A DNA stretch of 20,926 nucleotides, taken from Actinomycetota bacterium (GTDB lineage Bacteria; Actinomycetota; UBA4738; HRBIN12). Location: positions 1-20,926 of the forward strand of contig VAYX01000033.1 in the NCBI GenBank assembly GCA_005885325.1, in the 5' to 3' direction. Both the position numbers and the translations under genes were made by a program. The notes under the pieces are model-generated. The model saw only the letters and a list, made by a program, of their open reading frames with translations, was not told where the DNA came from and ran no database searches. Below, in pieces: positions 1-6,219 of the stretch. Position 1 is the first letter of the stretch. Every line of letters starts with the position of its first letter.

Positions 1-2
1 CG

Positions 3-401
3 GATGGCAGTTTCGCCGCAACGGAAGCGTGGAAGAACCGCAATCTAAAGTCCGAGTTTTCCAACATCGTTTCACGCGACGGGTTTCTCTACGGGTTGGA
101 CGATGGAATCCTTGGTTGCTTGGACATTGCCACGGGCGCGCGGAAATGGAAAGACGGCCGCTATGGTCACGGTCAAGTTCTGCTCGTGGGTGATTTACTG
201 CTCGTGCAGACAGAACAAGGTCCGATCACCCTGGTCGAGGCGAATCCGTCCGGATTTCACGAAGTGGCAAAACTCAACGCCCTGGAAGCCAAGACGTGGA
301 ATACACCTGCTCTGGCCGGCGAGTATCTGCTGGTTCGCAATGACCAGGAAGCGGCTTGTTACCGGCTTGGGAGGAAGGTTTTGACCGCAAAAAGTTTTTG
401 A
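3..401 (+). CDS. PQQ-type beta-propeller repeat protein, C-terminal fragment
   Basis: The frame is open from the left edge of the window and ends at a TGA at 399-401, so about 132 C-terminal residues are visible and the start lies outside. The sequence shows the alternating pattern of quinoprotein/BamB-like beta-propeller blades: FLYGLDDGILGCLDIATGARKW, where 'LDIATG-KW' is the blade-closing motif, then VLLVGDLLLVQTEQGPITLVE and a last blade with YLLVRNDQEAACY. Such proteins are usually exported and either bind PQQ or act as scaffolds. No cofactor-binding residue can be judged from this piece. Base composition is clearly less GC-rich than the region right of 2.2 kb, and the protein style resembles Verrucomicrobia or Planctomycetes rather than Actinomycetota. 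The family call is firm at the repeat level; the substrate is unknown. Confidence 0.72.
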   Translation, partial: DGSFAATEAWKNRNLKSEFSNIVSRDGFLYGLDDGILGCLDIATGARKWKDGRYGHGQVLLVGDLLLVQTEQGPITLVEANPSGFHEVAKLNALEAKTWNTPALAGEYLLVRNDQEAACYRLGRKVLTAKSF

Positions 402-503
402 CCAGGAGATTTACGCAAACAAGCAACGCAAGAAGACACGGACAACTGCGCGCAGCGGTCGTGCAATGGGAGGCCAAAGCATCCATCTTGTGTTTCATAA
501 CCC
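402..503. other. Intergenic stretch without recognisable content
   Basis: No convincing reading frame, hairpin or promoter was seen between the end of the beta-propeller fragment and the small ORF at 504. Open frames crossing it on either strand have no familiar motifs and are treated as chance. Confidence 0.5.
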
Positions 504-647
504 ATGATTTCCAAAATGAAGAGTCCCTTGTTAGAAGGGGACTATGACCATCGGCGCATGACTTATTTTTCGGATATGAAAGACATCAAAGCGGAAAAAG
601 GAGAGCTTGTGCAGGTTTTGAAGCAATTGGTAGAACTGAATACCTGA
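504..647 (+). CDS. Small ORF, 47 codons, possibly the tail of a DUF1801-like protein
   Basis: An ATG at 504 opens a 47-residue frame that stops at TGA 645-647, with an in-frame TAA at 498-500 just upstream. The product ends in a charged segment (RRMTYFSDMKDIKAEKGEL, then a hydrophobic-heptad tail). It reads like the C-terminal helix of a small globular protein of the DUF1801/YdhG kind, but I recall this only loosely. There is no good ribosome-binding site before the ATG, so it may be the end of a larger gene whose front was lost at a junction. It lies 21 bp before the UvrA-like start and on the same strand, so the two may once have been neighbours. Function unknown. Confidence 0.3.
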   Translation: MISKMKSPLLEGDYDHRRMTYFSDMKDIKAEKGELVQVLKQLVELNT

Positions 648-668
648 TAAGAATTGAGGAGAGAATTC

Positions 669-857
669 ATGCCCCAGGAATACATCGAGATTCGAGGCGT
701 ACGCGAGAACAATTTGAAGAATGTTTCCCTGCGCATCCCCAAGCGCAAGATCACGATCTTTACAGGTGTTTCCGGTTTTCCGGGAAATCATCGATCGCTA
801 TTGCTCAAGGCATTCCTGGAGATTTTACGGAAGCAGTTCGGCAAGGCCGGCCGCTGA
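669..857 (+). pseudogene. UvrA-like ABC ATPase, N-terminal fragment, frameshifted in Walker A
   Basis: The ATG at 669 is preceded by a good ribosome-binding site (GAGGAG, 7 bp upstream; the TTG at 654 is not needed). Residues 1-36 are a typical UvrA-family N terminus (YIEIRGVRENNLKNVSL, then ITIFTGVSG). The next residues should be SGKSS of the Walker A loop. The bases for SGKSS are present at 779-793 but two bases out of frame, because the run at 777-780 has four T where two would keep the frame. After 793 neither frame looks like UvrA, and the shifted frame stops at 855-857. So the gene is broken twice, by a +2 shift and by loss of everything after about 45 codons. A full UvrA paralogue would be 750-950 residues. 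It cannot be functional as written; it may be a decayed gene or an assembly shard. Confidence 0.62.
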
Positions 858-880
858 AGATCCAGCACCCAATCCCCCGA
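794..880. other. Unassigned sequence between the uvrA-like shard and hlyD-like gene
   Basis: These 87 bases follow the last recognisable UvrA codon and precede the HlyD stop codon on the other strand. No frame gives a family I recognise, and no terminator with a U-tract is visible. The permease gene usually expected after an HlyD/ABC pair does not begin here, so this is probably another break point. Confidence 0.4.
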
Positions 881-1834
881 TCACTTCATCGTCATGGCGG
901 TCGTGGTATTCAAGTCCTCGATGAAGATGTCCATCTGCTGGCCGACAAACAAGGGCAGCGCGTCGTTCTCCACGCGGTAGATCACCTGCAGCACACGCGT
1001 GTCCACGCGCTCGGTGCTGTCGCCGGTGAGCGATTTCTTCGGAACGACGAACGGCTCGAAGCGAACAAATGTCAGCGGCGTTTTCAGATTCGTGTTGCCC
1101 CGGACTGCCGCGGTGGCCGTCGCTTCGGGACGCACGCGCCAGGCCTCGTGCTCGTCCACGTCCACGCGGATGTGCAGGGGCTTCAATCGTCCCAATAGAA
1201 TCAAAGGCGTGGCGGTGACTCCCGCCGGCGCGAATTCGCCCGGATGAACTTTCACTTGCAGTACGTCGCCATCAATCGGCGCGCGCACGGCGCTGCGATC
1301 AATTTTGGTTTGCGTGATTTGAATTTGTGCGGTCGCAGCGCTGACCTGTGCCTTTGCCTCGTCGAGTCGTGCCTGCGCGGTTTCAACGGCGGAACGACGG
1401 CGCGTGAGCTCTTGGGCGCTGATGGCGTTCTTGTCCTTGAGCGATTCGAAAAAACCCAGCTGCCGGCTGGCGTCGTCGAGCATGGCGGCGCCGACTTTCA
1501 CCGCGCTCTCGGCCACGCGCAGGTCGGCCTGGCGCACGGCCAGTTCGGCGCGAAGATGGCGGTCGTCGAGTTGGAACAGCGGGTCACCGGCTTTCACCGT
1601 TTGGTTGGCGGTCACAAAAACCTCGCTCACGACATCGGCCAACGGCGTGCCAATGGCGATGTTCTCGGTGCTCGTTTCCACCAACCCCGCCGCTGCCACG
1701 GTGTGCGAGTATGACGAGACCGGCGGCGCGGACGGCGGATTGGTTGATTGGTGCTTCGGTTGCGAGCGAACAACGGAAATGATTCCGAAGGTCAGTGACG
1801 CGATGGCAATAAGCGGAAGGATGAGCTTTCTCAT
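881..1834 (-). CDS. HlyD/DevB-type periplasmic adaptor (membrane fusion protein)
   Basis: The 317-residue product starts best at the ATG at 1834, which gives the N-terminal anchor MRKLILPLIAIASLTFG. The frame is open further, to 1918, but the added stretch is polar, has no family likeness and would overlap the ABC gene. Order of parts: membrane anchor at about 1-25, a first lipoyl half-motif at about 60-95 (LADVVSEVFVTANQTVKAGD), a long Ala/Glu/Arg-rich coiled-coil hairpin at about 100-190, the second lipoyl half (RSAVRAPIDGDVLQVKVHPG) and a beta-barrel/membrane-proximal end (PLFVGQQMDIFIE). Proteins of this family link an inner-membrane ABC exporter (MacB/DevC type) to an outer-membrane channel in Gram-negative cells. 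The ABC ATPase tail just upstream on this strand is of the matching type. No permease follows. Lower GC and the Gram-negative role set it apart from the actinobacterial genes to the right. Family confident; substrate unknown. Confidence 0.85.
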   Translation of the reverse strand: MRKLILPLIAIASLTFGIISVVRSQPKHQSTNPPSAPPVSSYSHTVAAAGLVETSTENIAIGTPLADVVSEVFVTANQTVKAGDPLFQLDDRHLRAELAVRQADLRVAESAVKVGAAMLDDASRQLGFFESLKDKNAISAQELTRRRSAVETAQARLDEAKAQVSAATAQIQITQTKIDRSAVRAPIDGDVLQVKVHPGEFAPAGVTATPLILLGRLKPLHIRVDVDEHEAWRVRPEATATAAVRGNTNLKTPLTFVRFEPFVVPKKSLTGDSTERVDTRVLQVIYRVENDALPLFVGQQMDIFIEDLNTTTAMTMK

Positions 1835-1899
1835 AAGTCTAGGCCGGAGGAAACGCCGGTTATCAAAGCGACGCTGTTGCCATTCATGTTCATTTTCAT
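1831..1899 (-). CDS. Leader-like 22-codon ORF overlapping hlyD start (or SDR gene start remnant)
   Basis: Between the ABC ATPase stop and the HlyD start, GGAGAA is followed directly by an ATG at 1899. The frame reads MKMNMN, then GNSVALITGVSSGL, then Asp-Leu and a TGA that overlaps the HlyD ATG (TTATGA). Two readings are possible. It may be a short leader translated to couple HlyD expression to the ATPase. Alternatively it is the first ~20 codons of a short-chain dehydrogenase: ALITGVSSGL is the opening beta-strand plus most of the TGxxxGxG cofactor loop, with the last Gly replaced by Asp at a join near 1838. A chance match is also possible in so short a peptide. Confidence 0.3.
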   Translation of the reverse strand: MKMNMNGNSVALITGVSSGLDL

Positions 1900-1910
1900 T
1901 TCTCCAAGCT

Positions 1911-2618
1911 TCACGCAAAGGTTGCGACGCGGTCCAACACCTCAGGCGTCGTGATCGGCCGGCGCGATTCGGTTTTCACGATCCGGCCATCGTCCCTGTG
2001 CGAGATGGCATCGGCGTAATGAAAGACGCGTGTATCGTGCGTGACGACAATGACGGCGCGGCCGGGATGGACCGCGTTGTCGGCCAGCAACTCCATCACT
2101 GCCTCGCCGGTGGCATGATCCAGCGCCGCGGTCGGCTCGTCGCAGAGGATCAAACGTGGTTCATGCACCAGCGCCCGGGCCAGGGCCACCCGTTGCTGCT
2201 GGCCGCCGGACATCTGTCCCGGCTTGCGCCGGTCGAAGCCCACGAGGTCAACGAGCTCGAGCGATTCCTTGACCCGTCGCTCGATCTCCGACCTGTCCAC
2301 CTTCCTGCGACGGAGGCCGAAGGCGACGTTCTCGAACACGTTGAAGTGGGGGAACAGCGCGTAGGACTGGAACACCGTATTGACGTCGCGCCGGTAGGGC
2401 GGCAGGTCCGTGACGTCCCGGCCGCCCAGGAAGATCGTTCCGCGGGTGGGGTCGTCGAAGCCACCGATCATCCGCAGCGTCGTGGTCTTTCCGCACCCGG
2501 ACGGCCCGAGCATGCTGAAGAACTCCCCCTCCTCGATGTCGAGGGAGAGATCGTCCACCGCGATCGTGTCGCCGAAGGCCTTCGTGACGCGATCGAGGCG
2601 AATGTCGACCTCGGGCAT
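1911..2618 (-). CDS. ABC transporter ATPase, hybrid of PotA-like N half and MacB/DevA-like C half
   Basis: The 235-residue ATPase starts at the ATG at 2618, with GAGGGG 5 bp upstream. Walker A is GPSGCGKTTT (38-47), the Q-loop is at FQSYALFPHF, the signature is SGGQQQRVALARAL (137-150), Walker B is LILCDEP (156-162) and the switch His is in VVTHD (191-195). Residues 1-136 follow the polyamine/Fe importer (PotA/FbpC) pattern, e.g. LPPYRRDVNTVFQSYALFPH. After the signature the protein turns into the MacB/DevA exporter pattern (CDEPTAALDHATGEAVMELL, then AVIVVTHD and DDGRI) and ends without the ~110-residue TOBE domain of PotA. The C half pairs with the HlyD gene downstream; the N half belongs with the GC-rich block. 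The likely join is in the DNA for the shared signature, 2166-2210. All catalytic motifs are intact, so the protein could fold, but I infer a chimeric gene and probably a chimeric assembly. Confidence 0.8.
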   Translation of the reverse strand: MPEVDIRLDRVTKAFGDTIAVDDLSLDIEEGEFFSMLGPSGCGKTTTLRMIGGFDDPTRGTIFLGGRDVTDLPPYRRDVNTVFQSYALFPHFNVFENVAFGLRRRKVDRSEIERRVKESLELVDLVGFDRRKPGQMSGGQQQRVALARALVHEPRLILCDEPTAALDHATGEAVMELLADNAVHPGRAVIVVTHDTRVFHYADAISHRDDGRIVKTESRRPITTPEVLDRVATFA

Positions 2619-2713
2619 CCGGTCCCCTCTCGGAGTCGCCCCCGGCGCGATTATCCCCCAGGAGGCCCGCCATTATCACCCCAAGCAGCCTGGGCGCGCC
2701 CGGGCGGGCCCGG
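2619..2713 (-). promoter_or_regulatory. Putative promoter for the PotA-like ATPase gene
   Basis: On the minus strand this 95-bp gap holds two GATAAT hexamers, at 2677-2672 and 2655-2650, spaced 22 bp apart. The nearer one has GTGATA (2679-2674) 18 bp upstream as a possible -35 and would start an RNA with a ~24-base leader containing the GAGGGG ribosome-binding site. GC palindromes (GGGCGCGCCC at 2692-2701) follow the agmatinase stop and may separate the two transcripts. Matches are imperfect. Confidence 0.4.
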
Positions 2714-3694
2714 CTACGGGCGCTCCGGCCGGGCGGACCCTCCCGATCGGCGAAGGGCCATTCCGGACAGCACCTCGAGCACGAGGCGGTGGGCCAGCAG
2801 GGCGGTGATCCCGGCGGGGTCGAACGGCGGTGACACCTCGACCACCTCGACGCCGGCCAGAGGCACGGTGGAGGCGATCCGCCGCACGGCCCGAAGGAGC
2901 TCGCGGGCCTGGAGGCCGCCGGGCTCGGGCGTTCCGGTCCCCGGAGCGAACGCCGGGTCGCAGACATCGACGTCGACCGAGAGGAACACGTGCTGGATGC
3001 CCTCCAGGTCCGCCAGGACCTCGTCCACGACCGGCTCGATGCCTCGGCCGAGGATGTCGTCCATCCGGAACCATCGGAAGCCCTGTGAGCGGGCCCATTC
3101 GAAGTCCGATGGCGGAGGCCAGTACCCGCGCAGGCCGACCTGCACGATGTGCTCGCCCCGTAGCGAGCCCTCCTCGACGAGCAGGCGCAGCGGGGTTCCG
3201 TGGCTCAGCCGGGGCTCCTCATAGGCGTCGTCGGCGTGCGCGTCGAAGTGGATCAGCCCCACCCGCTCGGGGTGCAGACGCGCGGCGACCGCGCCGATGT
3301 CGGGATGGGCGATCGAGTGATCGCCGCCCAGGATGATGGGCATCGGCCCGGCGCCAGCGATCCCCGCGACCGCCTCTCGGATGGCCCGATGGCTGAGTTC
3401 GGGGTAGCCCGGGACGACCTCGACGTCGCCGTGATCCACCACGGTCAGGACCTCGAACGGGTCCAGTCCGACGTCCATGTTCGGCCGGGATGTCCCCCAC
3501 AGGTAGTCGGCGTTCCTGATGGCCTGGGGCCCCAGCCGGGCTCCGGGGCGGTTCGTGACGAGCTCGTCGGTCGGGGCTCCCAGGATGGCAACGTCGGCCC
3601 CCGCCAGCTCCTCCGCATCCAGGACCAGCGGCAGCTGGGCGAAGGTTCCGCCCCGGCCGTAGGGTGGCTCTCCCGGCCGGTGGACCCGGGTCAC
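2714..3694 (-). CDS. speB: Agmatinase-family ureohydrolase
   Basis: The start chosen is the GTG at 3694, which has a strong GAGGGGGG 4-5 bp upstream and sits 10 bp after the WecA stop; longer open sequence upstream is WecA read in another frame. The product is 326 residues, normal for agmatinases. All metal-ligand motifs for the two Mn ions are visible: GGDHS (His126), DAHADD (Asp151, His153, Asp155) and SVDVDVCDPAFAPGTGTPEPGG around 239-260 (Asp241, Asp243). SHGTPLR and GLRG are also typical. The family hydrolyses guanidino compounds to urea: agmatine to putrescine, or guanidinobutyrate, guanidinopropionate or guanidine in relatives. Motifs alone do not separate these substrates. The PotA-like ATPase next door hints at polyamine metabolism, but that gene is hybrid and polyamine uptake cannot be shown. 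It appears to be the last gene of the long operon. Confidence 0.85.
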   Translation of the reverse strand: MTRVHRPGEPPYGRGGTFAQLPLVLDAEELAGADVAILGAPTDELVTNRPGARLGPQAIRNADYLWGTSRPNMDVGLDPFEVLTVVDHGDVEVVPGYPELSHRAIREAVAGIAGAGPMPIILGGDHSIAHPDIGAVAARLHPERVGLIHFDAHADDAYEEPRLSHGTPLRLLVEEGSLRGEHIVQVGLRGYWPPPSDFEWARSQGFRWFRMDDILGRGIEPVVDEVLADLEGIQHVFLSVDVDVCDPAFAPGTGTPEPGGLQARELLRAVRRIASTVPLAGVEVVEVSPPFDPAGITALLAHRLVLEVLSGMALRRSGGSARPERP

Positions 3695-3704
3695 GAACCC
3701 CCCC

Positions 3705-4904
3705 TCACCGGTGCCGTTCGGCCTCGGGAGCCTTGGCGCTCCCGACGGGGGCGGCGGCGTGCCGGCCGGCCTTGCGGGCGGCCCTCCCGTTCCGCCGGGC
3801 CAGGCGCCGGGGATCACTTGCCCTGGGGGCTCGGTCCCGGATCAACCAGGGCAGCACGGCCGCGGCCGTGACGGCCACGACCACGATCCCCCCGACCACC
3901 AGGCGTCCGTTGATGAACGCCACCGCCAAGGCGCACATCGAGATGAGCGCGCTCCACACGTACATGAGGAGCACGGCTTCGCGGTGAGAATGCCCGATGT
4001 CGAGCAGGTGATGGTGGATGTGCTGTTTGTCGGCGTGGGTGATGCCGAGTCCCTTGCGCATCCGCCGGATGATCGCAAGCAGCACGTCGAGGAAGGGCAC
4101 GGTCAGCACCAGCAGGGGGACGGCGATGGGGATGGCCAGCGCGGCGAAATCGCCGCGGCTCGGCCCGTTCGTGTTGCGTCCCACGCCGGAGATGGTCGCC
4201 ACCCCGAGCATCAGCCCGAGCAGCATGGCCCCCGAGTCCCCCATGAAGATCTTGGCCGGATGGAAGTTCCACGGAAGGAAGCCGAGTGCGGAGCCCGCGA
4301 CGACCGCGGAGATCAGCGCCGCGGTCGAGGGGTCCGCGCCCCCACCCGTCCGGTACATGTAGGCGAAGAAGGCGACCGCCGCGATCGCCACCATCCCCGC
4401 CGCCAGGCCGTCGAGCCCGTCGATCAGGTTCACCGCGTTCACCATGGCCACCACCCACAGCACGGTGAGCGGCACCGCGAGGTCGGGGGACAGCACGAGG
4501 ATGCCTTGTCCGGGGAAATAGAAGTACAGGAGCTGCACGCCGAACAGCACGAGCAGGCCCGCTCCGAGGATCTGCCCGGCCAGCTTGCCCAGCGCGGAGA
4601 CCCCGCGCGTGTCGTCGAGCAGGCCCACGCCGAGGATCACCAGCCCCGCCACGAGCGCGGCGTCGGGATCGGACGTCGTCTCATGCAGGCCCGACAGGAA
4701 CGGGAGGACGCGGGACAGGCCGAGGCCGACCGCGAGGCCCACGAAGATCGCGATGCCACCGGCGGTGGGCGTGGGCTTGGGGTGCACCTTGCGGTCGGAG
4801 GGTGGATCGATCCACCCCAGTCGAAGGGAAAGCCTGCGGACCGCCGGAGTGGTCACGAACGTCGCGACGAAGCTGGCCGCGAAGACCACGAGGTAAGGGA
4901 CCAC
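3705..4904 (-). CDS. wecA: WecA/TagO-type undecaprenyl-phosphate GlcNAc-1-phosphate transferase
   Basis: This polytopic membrane enzyme of 399 residues has about ten hydrophobic segments. Family motifs appear in order: HPKPTPTAGGIAIF (41-54), the Asp pair in GLLDDTRG (97-98), NLIDGLDGLAAG (159-170), KIFMGDSGAMLLG (218-230) and the cytoplasmic HADKQHIHHHLL (290-301). The HIHHH loop and the absence of MraY signatures favour the WecA/TagO group, which moves GlcNAc-1-P from UDP-GlcNAc to undecaprenyl (or decaprenyl) phosphate to start arabinogalactan, teichoic acid or other surface polymer synthesis. A basic, Ala/Arg-rich tail of about 45 residues follows the last membrane helix. The start is the GTG at 4904, reading VVPYLVVF; no strong ribosome-binding site is visible. 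Its place after glyA matches the conserved actinobacterial/firmicute order leading towards the ATP synthase genes, but here an agmatinase-family gene follows instead. Confidence 0.92.
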   Translation of the reverse strand: MVPYLVVFAASFVATFVTTPAVRRLSLRLGWIDPPSDRKVHPKPTPTAGGIAIFVGLAVGLGLSRVLPFLSGLHETTSDPDAALVAGLVILGVGLLDDTRGVSALGKLAGQILGAGLLVLFGVQLLYFYFPGQGILVLSPDLAVPLTVLWVVAMVNAVNLIDGLDGLAAGMVAIAAVAFFAYMYRTGGGADPSTAALISAVVAGSALGFLPWNFHPAKIFMGDSGAMLLGLMLGVATISGVGRNTNGPSRGDFAALAIPIAVPLLVLTVPFLDVLLAIIRRMRKGLGITHADKQHIHHHLLDIGHSHREAVLLMYVWSALISMCALAVAFINGRLVVGGIVVVAVTAAAVLPWLIRDRAPRASDPRRLARRNGRAARKAGRHAAAPVGSAKAPEAERHR

Positions 4905-4919
4905 GTCGCGGTGATGGTA

Positions 4920-4935
4920 CCCCCGCGAGCGGGGG
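4920..4935 (-). terminator. GC hairpin between glyA and wecA
   Basis: A perfect inverted repeat, CCCCCGC/GCGGGGG with a 2-base centre, lies in the 43-bp gap after the glyA stop. No T-run follows on the minus strand, so it is not a classic intrinsic terminator; it may stabilise an mRNA 3' end or be a pause site. Confidence 0.35.
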
Positions 4936-4947
4936 CCTATCGCCGCT

Positions 4948-6219
4948 TCAGCCCGCGTAGACCGGGAACCGCGCCACCAGGTCGCTCACGCGAGCCCGGC
5001 AGGCCGACCTGACGCGTTCGTCGTCGGGCCGGCGAAGCACCTCGCCGAGGATGCCGGCGACCTCCTTCATCTCCGGCTCGTCCATCCCCAGCGTCGCCGG
5101 GCCTGGCGTTCCGACCCGGATGCCCGAGGGCTTCGCCGGCGGGGACGGATCGAACGGGATCGCGTTCTTGTTCAGGGCGATGCCGACGCCCTCGCACGCG
5201 GCTTCGGCTTCCGCGCCGCCGATCGAGAGGGGGCGGAGGTCGGCCAGGACGAGATGGGAATCGGTCCCCCCGGAGACGATCCGGATCCCCTCGTCGGCCA
5301 GGCCCTCCGCCAGCGCCCGGGCCGAGCGGACGGTTCGCGCCGCGTAGTCGGCGAACTCCGGCGTGGTGGCCTCTCGAAGGGCAACCGCCTTGGCGGCGAT
5401 GAGGTTCTCGAGCGGACCTCCCTGCATCATGGGGAAGACCGCCCGGTCGATGGCCTTCGCGTGCTCCTCCCGGCACACGATGATCGCGCCCCGGGGGCCG
5501 CGGAGCGTCTTGTGCGTGGTGAAGGTGACCACATCGGCGTGGGGCACGGGGTTGGGATAGGCGCCGCCGGCCACCAGCCCGATGAAGTGCGACGCGTCCA
5601 CCCACAGCAGGGCTCCGACCTCGTCGGCGATCCGGCGGAACCCCGGGAAGTCGATGACCCGCGGATACGCCGTGAAACCGGCCAGGATGATCTTCGGCCG
5701 ATGCTCCAGTGCGAGGTCCCGGATCCGATCGAGGTCCAGGAGCTCGGTCTCCGGATCCACCTCGTACGGCACGAAGGTGAACCACATCCCCGACACGTTC
5801 ACGGGTGAGCCGTGGGTCAGGTGCCCGCCGTGCGAGAGCTTCAATGCCAGGACCTTGTCGTCGGACAGCGGACGCAGGAACGCCCCGAACACGGCGATGT
5901 TCGCCTGGGCGCCGGCATGAGGTTGGACGTTGGCGTGCTCCGCGCCGAACACCTGCTTCGTCCGTTCGATGGCCAGCGTCTCGGAGACGTCGACGAACTC
6001 ACACCCGCCGTAGTACCGGCGCCCCGGATATCCCTCCGCGTACTTGTTGTTCATCGTGGAGGCCATGGCTGCGAGCACGGCCGGGCTCGCGTAGTTCTCC
6101 GACGCGATCAGCCGGAGCGTGGTCCGTTCCCTGTTCAGCTCGCCCGCGATGGCCGCGGCGACCTCGGGGTCCGTGCGCCGCAGCGCCTCCCAGTCGGCCA
6201 CGAATCCGTCGCGCGTCAC
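4948..6219 (-). CDS. glyA: Serine hydroxymethyltransferase
   Basis: This PLP enzyme of 423 residues interconverts serine + tetrahydrofolate and glycine + 5,10-methylene-THF, supplying one-carbon units in the cytoplasm. The start is the GTG at 6219 (VTRDGFVADW), which overlaps the RpiB stop as GTGA and so suggests translational coupling; the frame is open further but only as RpiB read in another frame. Motifs: LIASENYAS (38-45), NKYAEGYPGRRYYGGCEFVD (58-77), the cofactor-binding Asp208 and His211 in VDASHFIGLVAGG, and the Schiff-base Lys237 in FTTHKTLRGPRG. The C-terminal domain has GTDSHLVLADLRPL and ALNKNAIPFD. The VDASHFIGLVAGG segment differs from the usual VDMAHIAGLVAAG, but the catalytic residues are kept. 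Length and motifs indicate a complete, active enzyme. Confidence 0.97.
   Translation of the reverse strand: MTRDGFVADWEALRRTDPEVAAAIAGELNRERTTLRLIASENYASPAVLAAMASTMNNKYAEGYPGRRYYGGCEFVDVSETLAIERTKQVFGAEHANVQPHAGAQANIAVFGAFLRPLSDDKVLALKLSHGGHLTHGSPVNVSGMWFTFVPYEVDPETELLDLDRIRDLALEHRPKIILAGFTAYPRVIDFPGFRRIADEVGALLWVDASHFIGLVAGGAYPNPVPHADVVTFTTHKTLRGPRGAIIVCREEHAKAIDRAVFPMMQGGPLENLIAAKAVALREATTPEFADYAARTVRSARALAEGLADEGIRIVSGGTDSHLVLADLRPLSIGGAEAEAACEGVGIALNKNAIPFDPSPPAKPSGIRVGTPGPATLGMDEPEMKEVAGILGEVLRRPDDERVRSACRARVSDLVARFPVYAG

Noticed and set aside
794..880. A mobile-element remnant between the UvrA shard and HlyD
   Set aside because: No terminal repeats, target duplication or transposase motif could be recognised in 87 bases.
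1906..1911. HindIII site AAGCTT at the ABC stop as a cloning join
   Set aside because: A six-base site is expected by chance, and the ABC C-terminal half and HlyD on its two sides belong together, so the join is elsewhere.
1835..1918. Extending HlyD to an ATG at 1918
   Set aside because: It would overlap the ABC stop, adds a polar stretch before the membrane anchor, and lacks a ribosome-binding site.
2690..2713. Terminator after the ureohydrolase
   Set aside because: Only short overlapping GC palindromes were found, with no defined loop or T-run, so it is noted under the promoter entry instead.
1404..3224. A 606-codon open frame on the plus strand
   Set aside because: It lies opposite HlyD, the ABC ATPase and the ureohydrolase, has no family motifs, and runs across the apparent junction; it is a by-product of high GC.
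1911..3694. A polyamine uptake and use operon (PotA plus agmatinase)
   Set aside because: The ATPase is only PotA-like in its front half, no permease or binding protein is present, and the joined region may be artificial.
3711..5012. A 433-codon His/Arg-rich open frame on the plus strand
   Set aside because: Antisense of wecA; the His-rich look comes from the hydrophobic codons of the real gene read backwards.
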